Under the pieces are notes generated by a model that ran no database searches, was not told the DNA's origin, and saw only the letters and a list, made by a program, of their open reading frames with translations. Shown here one piece after another: positions 25,276 through 34,033 of a DNA stretch of 64,000 nt; positions within the stretch are counted from its first letter, which is position 1, and every line of letters starts with the position of its first letter. Origin of the DNA: Hoeflea_A sp965228435 (GTDB taxonomy: Bacteria > Pseudomonadota > Alphaproteobacteria > Rhizobiales > Rhizobiaceae); assembly GCA_965228435.1 (NCBI GenBank), contig OZ245818.1:5146001-5210000 (forward strand). The letters run 5' to 3'. The position numbers and the translations under genes are program-made.

Positions 25276-26193
25276 GTGATTGGGCGGTGCAGCCGCCGCA
25301 ACTGGTGTCGCACGTTGTTTTCCGGCAAGTTGCCCCACATCGATAACCTTTATTACGCAGTCGCCACGGTTGAATTCCAGGGCGTGCATTTGAGCGCTAC
25401 CGGATTGGGCGATTCGATCGGACAGGCCGAGATGCTGCGCGATGCGGAGATTGCAGAACGGAAATCCACGGTCCTTATCGGGGCCGATTCTCCTGGGCCA
25501 GGAGTCACCGGTACAGCTGCCGGACCGGACCCCGATCAGGCTCTGATCAATGCCATGCTCGAGGCCGTCGAAAGGCATGCAAGCCGTTTTTGGTGGACTG
25601 GTGGCCTGGCCGCTACCAAACCGACCGATGATGATCTGCTCTGTTTGGCCGCGTTACAGAAGATCTGGCGGCGCAGCGAACCGCGGCAGGTCGGTTTGCT
25701 GGATATTACCCCCCGCCACGGTCTCCCGGTCTTTGTTGCCTGGTCTTGCAACGACAAGGGTCGCGATCTGTGCTTCGGCACCGCCTGCCGCCTGCAAAGA
25801 AGCGAAGCGATACACGCGGCGCTGAAGGAATTGCATCAGATGGAGTTCGGACTGGATGTCATTCGTTATCGGCAGCGGCACGGTGTTGCGCTGTCTCGAA
25901 GAGAGCGGATCCATCTGGCCCGATCCCGGCGCCTGAGCGTCGCCGGATGTCGGTCGCTGCTGGAGCCATCTACCGCCAACCGCATCGAGAGCCCCAGGCT
26001 GATTCCTCAAAAGCCCTCACAGCTCGACGGTCATCTGGCCGCCTACGGCATGACGATCCATGCCGCGAAGCTGCCGCGAACCGATGATAAGCACTGGACA
26101 GCAAGGGCTGTGCTTCGCACACCATGTCTCATGAAAGCCTCTGCCGGTCCGTCCGACGACCTCCCGACTTGGGCGAAATGGGATCTGTTTTAG
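25276..26193 (+). CDS. YcaO-like cyclodehydratase/thioamidation-type protein
   Basis: A 305-residue YcaO-domain protein. YcaO enzymes use ATP to activate backbone amides, forming azolines or thioamides in peptides. Visible are the GTAAGPDPDQALINAMLEA region with the ExxER motif (EAVER, ATP/Mg site) and the second helix with EAIHAALKELHQME. The C-terminal third is short and lacks the Pro-rich tail of azoline-forming YcaOs. No TfuA partner, E1-like protein or obvious precursor peptide is adjacent. The start is GTG 25276 with GGGAA close by, so the N-terminus is uncertain. It is followed 29 bases later by a BTAD-type regulator, with which it is probably co-expressed. Confidence 0.8.
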   Translation: MIGRCSRRNWCRTLFSGKLPHIDNLYYAVATVEFQGVHLSATGLGDSIGQAEMLRDAEIAERKSTVLIGADSPGPGVTGTAAGPDPDQALINAMLEAVERHASRFWWTGGLAATKPTDDDLLCLAALQKIWRRSEPRQVGLLDITPRHGLPVFVAWSCNDKGRDLCFGTACRLQRSEAIHAALKELHQMEFGLDVIRYRQRHGVALSRRERIHLARSRRLSVAGCRSLLEPSTANRIESPRLIPQKPSQLDGHLAAYGMTIHAAKLPRTDDKHWTARAVLRTPCLMKASAGPSDDLPTWAKWDLF

Positions 26194-26222
26194 GTCAGTC
26201 TAACAGGAACAGGCGCAACCAC

Positions 26223-28151
26223 ATGGGCGTCGACCCTCTTTACCTGCAGCTTATTGGCGACTTCACCGTTTCCACCAGCGATGGTGATGTTCGGCTGCCA
26301 CTTTCTGCGAGCCGGCTGATCCTGGCCTATTTGGCGCTCACACCGCGCAAGATCGAAAGTCGATCGAAACTGGCTGCCATCGTCTGGGAAGAGTCGGAAG
26401 AGGATAGAGCTCGACGCAACCTCAGGCAGGCGCTCCACAGCCTGCGAACCGAACTTGGTGGGATCTGGGACGGTATCGAAGCCGACCGATCAAGCGTCTG
26501 GTTTCATTCAGGCAGTATTGTCTCCGATCACGACCGTCTCCTGGAAGATCTTCGATCGGGGGTGGTGCCTGACATCGCCGTGAACACCGGTCGGCTGGCG
26601 GAACAACTTCTGGCGGGTTTGCCGGATCCGGGTGAGCTGTTTGTAAGCTGGCTGAGGCTGAAACGAACCGAGTTTGAAAACACGCTGCGCAGCCACTTGG
26701 AGGCGATTGTGGACGATGAGGATCCGCAACAGGCTCAGCGAGCAGCTCGTGCTTTGCTCAGTCTCGATCCGGCCGATGAACAGGCGGCACGCTTTCTGAT
26801 GCGGGCGCATGATGATCGTGGCGAGACCGGGCGGTCCCTCGATATCTATGCGAGCCTTTGGAACCACCTCGATCGGGAATACGGCCAGGAACCTTCGCTC
26901 CCGACACAGGATCTCGTCGCATCAATAAAGTCCGGAAGTCGGACAAAGCCACAGGCTGAGATCATGGCAGATCCGCGCCGCAGTTACCGGATAGGGGTTT
27001 CTCCTGTTGCTGCTCACGGACAATCCGACGATGCTCTGGTGACCGGCAATCTCTTCCGTACGGAACTGATTTCGCGGCTGGTGCGGTTTCGCGAACTCGA
27101 TGTCATCGACACGGCAATGCGTGAAACGGAAACGGACTATGCGCTGAAATTGAGCATCGCGACAGCGGACGGGAATCACGCCCTCATAGCCACGCTCACG
27201 GGGGTTGATGACGGGCGGGTGGTCTGGAGCGATCGGCTCGAGCGTCTATCGGAAAATTGGTTGGATCACCAGGCCAATCTCGCCGGTCAGCTGGCTGCGG
27301 CTTGCAGTTTGTCCCTGTCGCGCACGCGGCTGGCTGATATGTCAAAGGGCCCCTCAGCCGGAGCGGCAGTGGATCACTGGTTGCTCGGCCAAAAACTGCT
27401 GAACGATTTTCGAGCGGACAGTTGGAAACGGTCAGCCGACTGCTTCCAGAGTGCGATCGACCTCGATCCGGATCTGTCCATGGCCTATAGCAGCCTGTCC
27501 CAGCAGCACAATATCGGACATCTGGTGCGGCCGGGCCTCGGGCCGCAAAAGCCAATGCTTGTGGAAAGCAGGGCGTTGGCAAACCGGGCGATCGCCCTCG
27601 ACCCTCTGGACAGCCGGGCGCATCTGTGCCGGGGCTGGGCAAGCTGCCTGCTGCATGAATATGCCCAGTCGGCGGCCAGTTTTGCCATGGCACGTCAGTG
27701 CAACGAGGACGACCCGTGGACAGTCCTGTCCTCTGCTTTGGGGGCCGCGTTCAGCGACGACATTCCGCTCGCCAATGCACTGGCGGAACGTTTTCTCGAG
27801 GCCGGGTGGACATCGACGCTGCCGCAATGGGGATACCACGCCAATATCCGGTTTCTGTCGGGTGACGATGAGGGTTGCGTCGCTGCTGCCGAGAATGCCG
27901 GCGATGGCATTGCCAACCTGCCAGCTTGGAAAGCCGCCGCACTTTGGCATCTTGGCGAAGTCGAAGAGGCCGCCAGAGCGTGGCGAGGCTTCGAGATCGC
28001 CATGCGCAGCCTTTGGGTCGCCGATCATGCGGCGACGACTGAGAACATCCTGGCCTGGTTCCTCAGTTGTTTTCCACTGCGCAACCAGGACACCCGGGCT
28101 CGATTGAAGCAGGGCGTGGCTGGGGCTGCCGCGTTCGCAGAAACCACCTGA
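26223..28151 (+). CDS. SARP/BTAD-type transcriptional regulator with TPR region
   Basis: A 642-residue regulator. The N-terminus (~5-85) is a winged-helix like DnrI/AfsR (LQLIGDFTV, SRLILAYLALTP, LAAIVWEESEEDRARRNLRQAL). Residues ~100-240 form the bacterial transcriptional-activation domain with TPR-like helices (DPADEQAARFLMRAHDDRGE). A TolB/FlgO-like stretch (~255-390: YRIGVSPVAAHG, GNLFRTELISRLVRF, DGRVVWSDRLE) and C-terminal TPRs (AIDLDPDLSMAYSSLS, AIALDPLDSRAHLCRGW) follow. SARPs usually activate secondary-metabolite clusters. Next to YcaO this hints at control of a peptide-modification system. ATG 26223 is used; ATG 26178 would overlap YcaO. Confidence 0.84.
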   Translation: MGVDPLYLQLIGDFTVSTSDGDVRLPLSASRLILAYLALTPRKIESRSKLAAIVWEESEEDRARRNLRQALHSLRTELGGIWDGIEADRSSVWFHSGSIVSDHDRLLEDLRSGVVPDIAVNTGRLAEQLLAGLPDPGELFVSWLRLKRTEFENTLRSHLEAIVDDEDPQQAQRAARALLSLDPADEQAARFLMRAHDDRGETGRSLDIYASLWNHLDREYGQEPSLPTQDLVASIKSGSRTKPQAEIMADPRRSYRIGVSPVAAHGQSDDALVTGNLFRTELISRLVRFRELDVIDTAMRETETDYALKLSIATADGNHALIATLTGVDDGRVVWSDRLERLSENWLDHQANLAGQLAAACSLSLSRTRLADMSKGPSAGAAVDHWLLGQKLLNDFRADSWKRSADCFQSAIDLDPDLSMAYSSLSQQHNIGHLVRPGLGPQKPMLVESRALANRAIALDPLDSRAHLCRGWASCLLHEYAQSAASFAMARQCNEDDPWTVLSSALGAAFSDDIPLANALAERFLEAGWTSTLPQWGYHANIRFLSGDDEGCVAAAENAGDGIANLPAWKAAALWHLGEVEEAARAWRGFEIAMRSLWVADHAATTENILAWFLSCFPLRNQDTRARLKQGVAGAAAFAETT

Positions 28152-28275
28152 GGTTTTCATAAGGATCCGATATCTTGCGTGATGAAACATAAAGCTTTGC
28201 AAATACTGTATCGACGCGCAGAATTTGCTATGAAAATGTTCGCCCCGCAGAATCCAGCAGAAGAAAGACAAACAA

Positions 28276-29445
28276 GTGCCAATCAAGAACCGATACGCCG
28301 AAATGATCGATGAGATTACGGAATGGCGGCGTGACTTTCATGCCCATCCGGAGCTCCTGTTTGAGGTTCACCGCACCGCCGGAAAGGTAGCCGAACTGCT
28401 CCGTTCCTTCGGCTGCGACGAGGTTGTTGAGGGCATTGGCAGAACCGGCGTCGTCGGTGTTATCAAGGGACGGGCTTCGGACAGCGGCAAAGTTGTCGGC
28501 CTGCGGGCCGATATGGATGCACTGCCGATCAACGAGGCGACTGAACTGGAATATGCATCAAAGACGCCGGGACTCATGCACGCCTGCGGTCATGACGGTC
28601 ATACGGCCATGTTGTTGGGGGCCGCAAAGTACCTGACCGAAACGCGCAACTTCGACGGAACCGCGATTGTCATTTTCCAGCCTGCTGAAGAGGGTGGCGC
28701 AGGCGGGCTTGAAATGTGCCGCGATGGCTTGATGGAGAAGTTCGGCATCCAGGAAGTCTACGGGATGCACAACGCACCTGGCCTGCCGGTGGGTCATTTT
28801 GCCATTCGGCCCGGAGCGCTCCTGGCTTCTTCGGACGAATTCGAACTTGTCGTGACGGGGAAGGGCGGTCACGCCGCTGAACCCCATGAGGCAGTCGACA
28901 CCACCCTGGTGGCTGCGCAGATCCTGCTTTCCCTCCAAACAATCGTTTCCCGAAGTGTTGACCCGTTGAAGCGCGTGGTCGTAACCGTCGGCACATTCGA
29001 AACGGACAGTGTGGCAAGCAATGTCATCGCCCATCAGGTCAAGATGGCAGGAACGGTGCGGACACTGGATGCGGAATGCCGCGAGTTGGCCGAACGGCGC
29101 ATTCGGGAGATAGCCGAGGGCACTGCGATGGCTCTTGGGGCGAAAGTGGAAATCAAATGGCAGCGCGGTTACCCGGTGACCATGAACACAGCGGAAAACA
29201 CGGCCTATGCGGCTGAGGTGGCGCGCTCGGTCTCAGGCGATGTGAATGACGATGTCGATCCGATCATGCCAGCAGAAGACTTCAGCTACATGCTGGAGGA
29301 AAGGCCGGGCGCCTATATCTTCCTCGGCAATGGCGACACGGCCGCATGCCACCATCCCGCCTACAATTTCACCGATGAGGCAATTCCGTTCGGATCCTCC
29401 TGGTACTCCGGAATGGTCGAGGCGCGGATGCCCGTTAAGGAATAA
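28276..29445 (+). CDS. M20-family amidohydrolase (hippurate hydrolase/aminoacylase-like)
   Basis: A 389-residue zinc peptidase-fold amidohydrolase that removes N-acyl or similar groups from amino acids. Features are RRDFHAHPEL near the N-terminus, ADMDALP (79-85), the metal site ACGHDGH (103-109), PAEEGG (136-141), HNAPGLPVG and the dimerisation-domain GKGGHAAEPH. Length is normal. The start appears to be GTG 28276 after a GAAGAAAGAC stretch. The 124 bases before it are AT-rich and contain GCAAAT and ATTTGC half-sites, a likely promoter of its own. Substrate specificity is not evident. Confidence 0.92.
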   Translation: MPIKNRYAEMIDEITEWRRDFHAHPELLFEVHRTAGKVAELLRSFGCDEVVEGIGRTGVVGVIKGRASDSGKVVGLRADMDALPINEATELEYASKTPGLMHACGHDGHTAMLLGAAKYLTETRNFDGTAIVIFQPAEEGGAGGLEMCRDGLMEKFGIQEVYGMHNAPGLPVGHFAIRPGALLASSDEFELVVTGKGGHAAEPHEAVDTTLVAAQILLSLQTIVSRSVDPLKRVVVTVGTFETDSVASNVIAHQVKMAGTVRTLDAECRELAERRIREIAEGTAMALGAKVEIKWQRGYPVTMNTAENTAYAAEVARSVSGDVNDDVDPIMPAEDFSYMLEERPGAYIFLGNGDTAACHHPAYNFTDEAIPFGSSWYSGMVEARMPVKE

Positions 29446-29463
29446 CGGTTTGACCGACATACT

Positions 29464-29973
29464 CTACAGGCATTGCGTGCACATATAGGATGCCATGTAG
29501 GGGTCGAGAAACTTGCGGAACTTGTCGTCACCGTCGAATGTGACCGTGTAGGTCGCCGGCCGCAGGTCGGAATCCGCCGGCCGCAATTGCGCCAGATCGA
29601 GATCCGGCTTGGCCGGATCGACTTCGGCATAAACGGCGGCCATCCGTAGATGTCCGGACTCTTCCGTTCGAAGGGCGTCCAAAACGTCTTTTTCGGGCAA
29701 AAGGACCGAAAACCGTCCCGGTTGACGCGGGATCAGGTCGATTTCCTCGATATCGGAACGGATATGATAATCGCCGCCCTCGCTATCGGCGTCGCCTTCG
29801 ACAAGGTCAGCCTCTGCAAGAATGTTGCGTAACACGTTTGCCGCGATCACCAGGCGGCCGTCCGGCTCGCGGCGATGTGGCAGGTCGGTGTCGAACTCGA
29901 GCGTCCATTGGCGTATCAGGCGTCCGAACACGCCGCTTGCCTTGCGGGTTCTCAATTCCATCGCATTTTTCAT
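29464..29973 (-). CDS. Hypothetical protein
   Basis: A 169-residue acidic protein with no signal peptide, membrane segment or motif I recognise. It is rich in Asp/Glu with several beta-like stretches (GRLVIAANVLRNILAEADL, GRFSVLLPEKDVLDALR, ATYTVTFDGDDKFRKFL) and ends with Cys-Thr-Gln-Cys-Leu. The ATG at 29973 is preceded by GGAGG, and an ATG three codons upstream overlaps that site. It diverges from the small-protein group at 30168 across ~195 bases and converges on the M20 gene. Confidence 0.7.
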   Translation of the reverse strand: MKNAMELRTRKASGVFGRLIRQWTLEFDTDLPHRREPDGRLVIAANVLRNILAEADLVEGDADSEGGDYHIRSDIEEIDLIPRQPGRFSVLLPEKDVLDALRTEESGHLRMAAVYAEVDPAKPDLDLAQLRPADSDLRPATYTVTFDGDDKFRKFLDPYMASYMCTQCL

Positions 29974-30167
29974 GCTCTGCATCCTCCGTGGTTATTCCCC
30001 ACTTCGACACCGTAACAGCCATCCGTCGACAGAAAAAGCGCCGGTTACCGCCTGGCAACGGTCGATTGACGCTGACATGACGGAGCGACCTACGCTGGGC
30101 TGCTTACCTGTTTGTGCCCGTCGGGAATGGTCCCGTCGTCGCATCAATAAACCGAAAGGAAAGCACC

Positions 30168-30566
30168 ATGTTAGGTTCAGATTTTGCCTGGCTCAATTTC
30201 GACAACGAGTTCAATCGTCCCAATGAGGAGGCGACCCGCAGTTTCGTCATCGACGAAGAGCCCGCAGCCGCTTCGCGACCCGGACAGTCTGTCAGTTCCG
30301 AGGGTTACATCCTCATCCAGGCGCAGGACGTTGGCAATGGAGCGACCGATGAGGGTGATGCCATGACTCATCGCATCATCATCAACGGCAAACACCTGCC
30401 ATCGTTTGACATGGTCGATCATGAAGGCTGGAACCTTTGGATGGACCGGATTCCGAAGAACTTTCTGAAGAAGGGCGAGAACCGCCTGACCATCCGCCGC
30501 CGTGCCGTCGACCGGTTCCGCGTGGCCAATGTGGTCGTCCAGTGGCGGGAACGACGCGCCGACTAG
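30168..30566 (+). CDS. Hypothetical beta-rich protein, first of a related pair
   Basis: A 132-residue soluble protein without signal peptide. The C-terminal half (THRIIINGKHLPSFDM, then IPKNFLKKGENRLTIRRR, then RVANVVVQW) reads like the closing strands of a jelly-roll or galactose-binding-like domain: hydroxyl-free 'Lys/Arg-x-Gly-x-Asn-Arg-hydrophobic' turn followed by a Val-rich strand. The same turn and strand recur in the protein at 31026. AAAGGAAAG precedes the ATG. It lies 64 bases before a secreted six-cysteine peptide, so the three genes probably form an operon. Function unknown. Confidence 0.68.
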   Translation: MLGSDFAWLNFDNEFNRPNEEATRSFVIDEEPAAASRPGQSVSSEGYILIQAQDVGNGATDEGDAMTHRIIINGKHLPSFDMVDHEGWNLWMDRIPKNFLKKGENRLTIRRRAVDRFRVANVVVQWRERRAD

Positions 30567-30630
30567 GGTCGGTTCGACAAGACCGAAGCGATCAAGGTGG
30601 GGCACCATTCATCTTCAAGAGGAAGACACC

Positions 30631-30960
30631 ATGATACCGCTGAAAACACTGACTCGATGCCTTTGCGCTGCCGTCGTGCTCGCACAGGTGGTCCCGCTGC
30701 AACCGGCCTATGCCGGCGATACGCGGGTCAAGAAATTCCAGGCCTACAAGGCCAAGGTTATGCGCCGAATTCCGGTCAGCAAAGGCCGGCTCGTGCCACA
30801 GGGTTCCAAATTCACGGCGGGAGGCTATTCCAAGCTGACCTGCTGCACCAACTGGAACGCCCAGACAGGCGGCACCGGCTGCGCAACCTATGACGACAGC
30901 GAAGGTTCCTGTCCGGCAGAGACCTTCCAGGTCGATTGCGGCAAGAACGGCTGCTGGTAA
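30631..30960 (+). CDS. Secreted small six-cysteine peptide
   Basis: A 109-residue exported protein. Residues 1-28 form a signal peptide ending PAYA|GD, with two cysteines inside it. The ~81-residue mature part starts basic (RVKKFQAYKAKVMRR) and ends in a compact domain with six cysteines: Cys-Cys, a GGTGC turn, SC, DC and a terminal GCW, which would allow three disulphides. I do not recognise the family. GAGGAAG precedes the ATG. It stands between two related beta-rich proteins and is followed by a strong hairpin. A small secreted effector, inhibitor or antimicrobial peptide are all possible. Confidence 0.72.
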   Translation: MIPLKTLTRCLCAAVVLAQVVPLQPAYAGDTRVKKFQAYKAKVMRRIPVSKGRLVPQGSKFTAGGYSKLTCCTNWNAQTGGTGCATYDDSEGSCPAETFQVDCGKNGCW

Positions 30961-30966
30961 TGGTCC

Positions 30967-31004
30967 GCTGCCTGCCCTCGCGCCTACGGCCGTGGGCAGG
31001 CAGC
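30967..31004 (+). repeat. 10-bp perfect inverted repeat between small genes
   Basis: GCTGCCTGCC (30967-30976) pairs perfectly with GGCAGGCAGC (30995-31004) around an 18-base loop that can itself fold (GCC-TAC-GGC). It starts six bases after the six-cysteine gene and ends just before the GAGGGGG binding site of the next gene. There is no T-run. It may protect the upstream message or set the expression ratio in the operon. Confidence 0.55.
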
Positions 31005-31025
31005 AAGAGGGGGAAGTAAACCGTG

Positions 31026-31433
31026 ATGCACATTGCATGCTATCAACTGTTGACGGATGATGCGGCTTTGCCGCTTCCAAACGATCTTCCCGACCTGGGA
31101 CAGACGCGCAACGCGCAAAAAGTCCTATGGAATGCACCGGACGAATCCGAAATCGCCAAGGACCGGTCGAGGCGACCGGTGCTGTGCTATCAAGTGGAAT
31201 TGCAGAGTACGGAACCCTCTCGATTGCGCGTACAGCTGCGCGACCGAAACGATGCCATGAGAACCATCAGCACCCGTTCAATATGCGATCGCATCGCTCG
31301 TCAGGTGATGGACCCGTTCCCTGCCGATTGGGTGCGTAGCGGCAACAACCGGATATTTTTTCGCCGTTTGGCCGGACAGGGCAGGGTCTTCATCCGTGAT
31401 GTCATGGTTCTTTATCAACGCCTTGTTTCCTGA
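31026..31433 (+). CDS. Hypothetical protein, second of a related pair
   Basis: A 135-residue soluble basic protein. Its C-terminus (DPFPADWVRSGNNRIFFRRL, then GRVFIRDVMVLYQR) mirrors that of the 132-residue protein two genes upstream (IPKNFLKKGENRLTIRRR, then RVANVVVQW), so the two probably share a fold. The middle reads VLCYQVELQSTEPSRLRVQLRD, an alternating beta pattern. ATG 31026 follows GAGGGGGAAG; a GTG one codon earlier is also possible. Function unknown. Confidence 0.66.
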   Translation: MHIACYQLLTDDAALPLPNDLPDLGQTRNAQKVLWNAPDESEIAKDRSRRPVLCYQVELQSTEPSRLRVQLRDRNDAMRTISTRSICDRIARQVMDPFPADWVRSGNNRIFFRRLAGQGRVFIRDVMVLYQRLVS

Positions 31434-31571
31434 TTCCTTTTCGACCGGGTTGCATCTGCAAGCGCCACACGCATTATGACATCTTGAAGTGGAAAGTTGG
31501 ACAAGCCGTCGAAGGTGGATGCTGTCAACATTTGCCATTGGGATGCCCGCTGAACTGCGACGGACAGGGTC

Positions 31572-32324
31572 ATGCATTCGATCAAAAGCCTTGAAGGTCA
31601 ATTCGACCAACTGGATCTAGGTGGAACCGCCGAGCCCGTCATGGTGCATGCAAGCCTGCGCCGGATCGGGCCGGTCGAGGGTGGTGCTGCCGGGCTCCTT
31701 GACGCGCTGTTCGGCTGTCTGGGTGTCGATGGTACGGTTCTCATGATCATTGCTGCAAATGATAGCTTTCCCTTTGACGCTGCAACGACTCCGGCGGATC
31801 CCGAAATCGGTGCGCTCGCGGAAGCCTTCCGCACACGGAACGGAACGCAGGTCAATGACAACCCGGCGGCGCGTTTCGCGGCCTCCGGACCGCTTGCCGG
31901 GGCTTTGCTGGAACCATGCCCGCTGCATGATTACTACGGTCCAGGCTCGGTTCTGTCGCGCTTTGCCGCAATGAAAGGTCGCGTGCTACGCCTCGGCGCC
32001 GATACCAACACGGTGACCCTCGGTCATTGGGCCGAGTATCTGGCAAACGTGCCGGACAAGAGACGCGTTAGCCGTCGGTATGTCAGGGCGGACAGCGGCG
32101 AGATTTGGATCCACTGCCTGGATGATTCCGACGGCATCGCCGAGTGGCCGGGATCAGATTATTTCTCCGACATAGTTGAAGAGTTCCTGGCCCTCGGAAA
32201 GGCCAGGGTCGGCCCTGTCGGTGATTGTAGGGCCGAGTGTTTCGAGGCAGTCGATTTCGTGCCATTCGCCGTAAACTGGATGGAACGGCACTTCGCTGCC
32301 AACTCTCACCCCGACGATGCCTGA
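31572..32324 (+). CDS. AAC(3)-family N-acetyltransferase-like protein
   Basis: A 250-residue member of the Antibiotic_NAT (aminoglycoside 3-N-acetyltransferase) family. Typical pieces are VMVHASLRRIGPVEGG, NPAARFAASGPLAG, HDYYGPGSVL and RVLRLGADTNTVTLGHWAEY, which in AAC(3) form the acetyl-CoA and substrate sites. Chromosomal homologues often act on other amino sugars or natural products, so resistance should not be assumed. It overlaps the convergent SH3 gene by 19 bases. The start ATG lacks a strong binding site. Confidence 0.86.
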   Translation: MHSIKSLEGQFDQLDLGGTAEPVMVHASLRRIGPVEGGAAGLLDALFGCLGVDGTVLMIIAANDSFPFDAATTPADPEIGALAEAFRTRNGTQVNDNPAARFAASGPLAGALLEPCPLHDYYGPGSVLSRFAAMKGRVLRLGADTNTVTLGHWAEYLANVPDKRRVSRRYVRADSGEIWIHCLDDSDGIAEWPGSDYFSDIVEEFLALGKARVGPVGDCRAECFEAVDFVPFAVNWMERHFAANSHPDDA

Positions 32325-33481
32325 CGGCGAATGAAAGATTTGTAGATGTATCCTTCGCGGCCGTCGTAGATCGACAGACACCAGTGCAGGCAGTTGTCTT
32401 CCGCCAGGACGGGAGAGTTCGCCGGAACGATCGTCAGGACATCGGAATCGTTGTCGGGCCCGGAGCGCAGATTGACGTATTTGGTTGTCCAGCCCTTGCG
32501 CAGATCTGGACGCAGTCCGGCGGTAGGCTTCGAGGTTCGCGGCGTGGCCGGGACTCGAAAATGCTGATTGTCCTCGGCGGCCATGCGGCGTTCCATTGCA
32601 ACGACTTGATCTTCCGTTTCCGCGACACCGACGTCTTCGGGCTCCAGCGCTCGCAGATAAGTGTAATAGATATATCCATCCTGCCCTTCGAAGACTGCGC
32701 CGCACCAGCGATTGCAATCTGTTTCTGCCAGCAGCTCGGCTCCAGCGGGAACCACCGCAAGTTCTGCGGAGTTTTTGTCTGGCAGGGCGCGCAGGCTGAC
32801 ATATTTCAGGGCTTTGTTCATCCGCATGCCCTTGGCGATGGCGGCGGCTTCGACGGACGCGGTCGGGTTCTCGAAATGATAGGTGTTCTGCTTTGACAGC
32901 AGGCTATGCATTTCGTCGACTTCCATTGCGGTTGGAGCGTCTGTCCGCTCGGTTTTCTCAGACGCGATCGAGCCGGTTTGCGCATCATCGATCGTTTCGG
33001 TCTCCTGACCAAGGACGGCAGGTACATTCCTTTCGGGCTCAGTGACCGGTGGATTGTTGCCGAAGCGGGGCGATGATGGCGACAGTTTCGCCGGGTGTTT
33101 TTCTTCAGCGTGCTGGATGATCGATGCGACGGTTAGAATGTTGGGTTTTTGTCTGTCGCTTTTGTCCGATGTTTGCGGATTTTCTTCAAAGGGTGTTGGC
33201 GTGACGACCGTCACACCGGTCAACTGGTCCTGGCTCGAGGCAGTCTCAATTGGTGGCTGTGTTTTCGCTGCAGCCACCTTGGTCTCCACCGGTTTTGGTT
33301 CAACGATGCTTGCGCTGCCTGCCGGCTTTGCCTGATCGAAACGATAGGCGGTCGCGCCGATGACCGCGCCGGTTCCGACGCCGATCAGGGCGGCCATTGT
33401 CACGGCAATAAATCGTATCGGATTCGGGTCTGCCCGTCGGGCTTTGGGTCGGCCGGCTTGTTGTTCGGTTGTTTGACGCAT
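32306..33481 (-). CDS. Membrane-anchored protein with two SH3-like repeats
   Basis: A 391-residue bitopic protein. A short basic cytoplasmic N-terminus leads to one transmembrane helix (~23-45). A ~165-residue low-complexity linker rich in Pro, Thr and Glu follows. Two bacterial SH3 repeats come last: ~215-280 (KYVSLRALPDKNSAELAVVPAG, CNRWCGAVFEGQDGYIYYTYL) and ~325-388 (KYVNLRSGPDNDSDVLTIVPAN, CLHWCLSIYDGREGYIYKSFI). Each repeat has a conserved C-x-x-W-C pair that could form a disulphide in the periplasm. SH3b domains usually bind peptidoglycan. ATG 33481 is chosen; a second ATG lies five codons upstream. Confidence 0.82.
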   Translation of the reverse strand: MRQTTEQQAGRPKARRADPNPIRFIAVTMAALIGVGTGAVIGATAYRFDQAKPAGSASIVEPKPVETKVAAAKTQPPIETASSQDQLTGVTVVTPTPFEENPQTSDKSDRQKPNILTVASIIQHAEEKHPAKLSPSSPRFGNNPPVTEPERNVPAVLGQETETIDDAQTGSIASEKTERTDAPTAMEVDEMHSLLSKQNTYHFENPTASVEAAAIAKGMRMNKALKYVSLRALPDKNSAELAVVPAGAELLAETDCNRWCGAVFEGQDGYIYYTYLRALEPEDVGVAETEDQVVAMERRMAAEDNQHFRVPATPRTSKPTAGLRPDLRKGWTTKYVNLRSGPDNDSDVLTIVPANSPVLAEDNCLHWCLSIYDGREGYIYKSFIRRQASSG

Positions 33482-33762
33482 GAACTCCCACTCCATTGTT
33501 ATTCTGGCGTGGCAGAGCCTCCGGTCGCGGCGCTGTCACCCGAACAGTTAACAAATGATTTCCGCCCAAATTCGGAGTGAGAGGGGTGGGTAAAGGTCAC
33601 TTTTGAATATCTGTTGAAAACCCGACGTGATGCCTCATGATCGTCATAATGTGCGAGAGCGGTGGTCGAATCGACCGACGCGCCTTGACCGTGCCGAAAT
33701 CGTGTTTGATAGGCTTGTCGGAGAGGCCACTCGGTTTTTTACAGAGATGGGGAAGCAGCGAG

Positions 33763-34032
33763 ATGCCAACGATGTTTGTACGCCATCCGGTCGAGGACTA
33801 TTCCGCCTGGCGCAAGGTCTTCAACGCCTTTTATGAGATCCGCAAAGAGGCGGGTGTAACCGGAGAAGCGGTTTATCGTTCTGCCGATGATCCGAACGAC
33901 ATCACCCTAATGATGGAGTTCGCTTCGATCGAGGAGGCGCGGGCCTTTCCCGATAACGAAAAGCTGAAGGGCGCTTATCAGCAGGCTCACAGCGTTGGCC
34001 CTCCGACGATATGGTATGCCGAACAGAGCTAG
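33763..34032 (+). CDS. Small ABM-like (antibiotic-biosynthesis-monooxygenase fold) protein
   Basis: An 89-residue protein with the dimeric alpha/beta-barrel pattern: FVRHPVEDYSAWRKVFNAF, then a DPNDITLMMEFASIEEARAF strand-helix and a GPPTIWYAEQ final strand. Homologues are small stress- or cyclase-like proteins of unclear activity. The ATG at 33763 has GGGGAAG upstream. It ends two bases from the end of convergent chaC. The 281 bases before it hold only the promoters of this gene and the divergent SH3 gene. Confidence 0.75.
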   Translation: MPTMFVRHPVEDYSAWRKVFNAFYEIRKEAGVTGEAVYRSADDPNDITLMMEFASIEEARAFPDNEKLKGAYQQAHSVGPPTIWYAEQS

Positions 34033-34033
34033 T

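Noticed and set aside
31572..32324. AAC(3)-like gene as evidence for an acquired antibiotic-resistance island
   Set aside because: No mobile-element remains, integron parts or base-composition shift are visible. The family has many housekeeping members.
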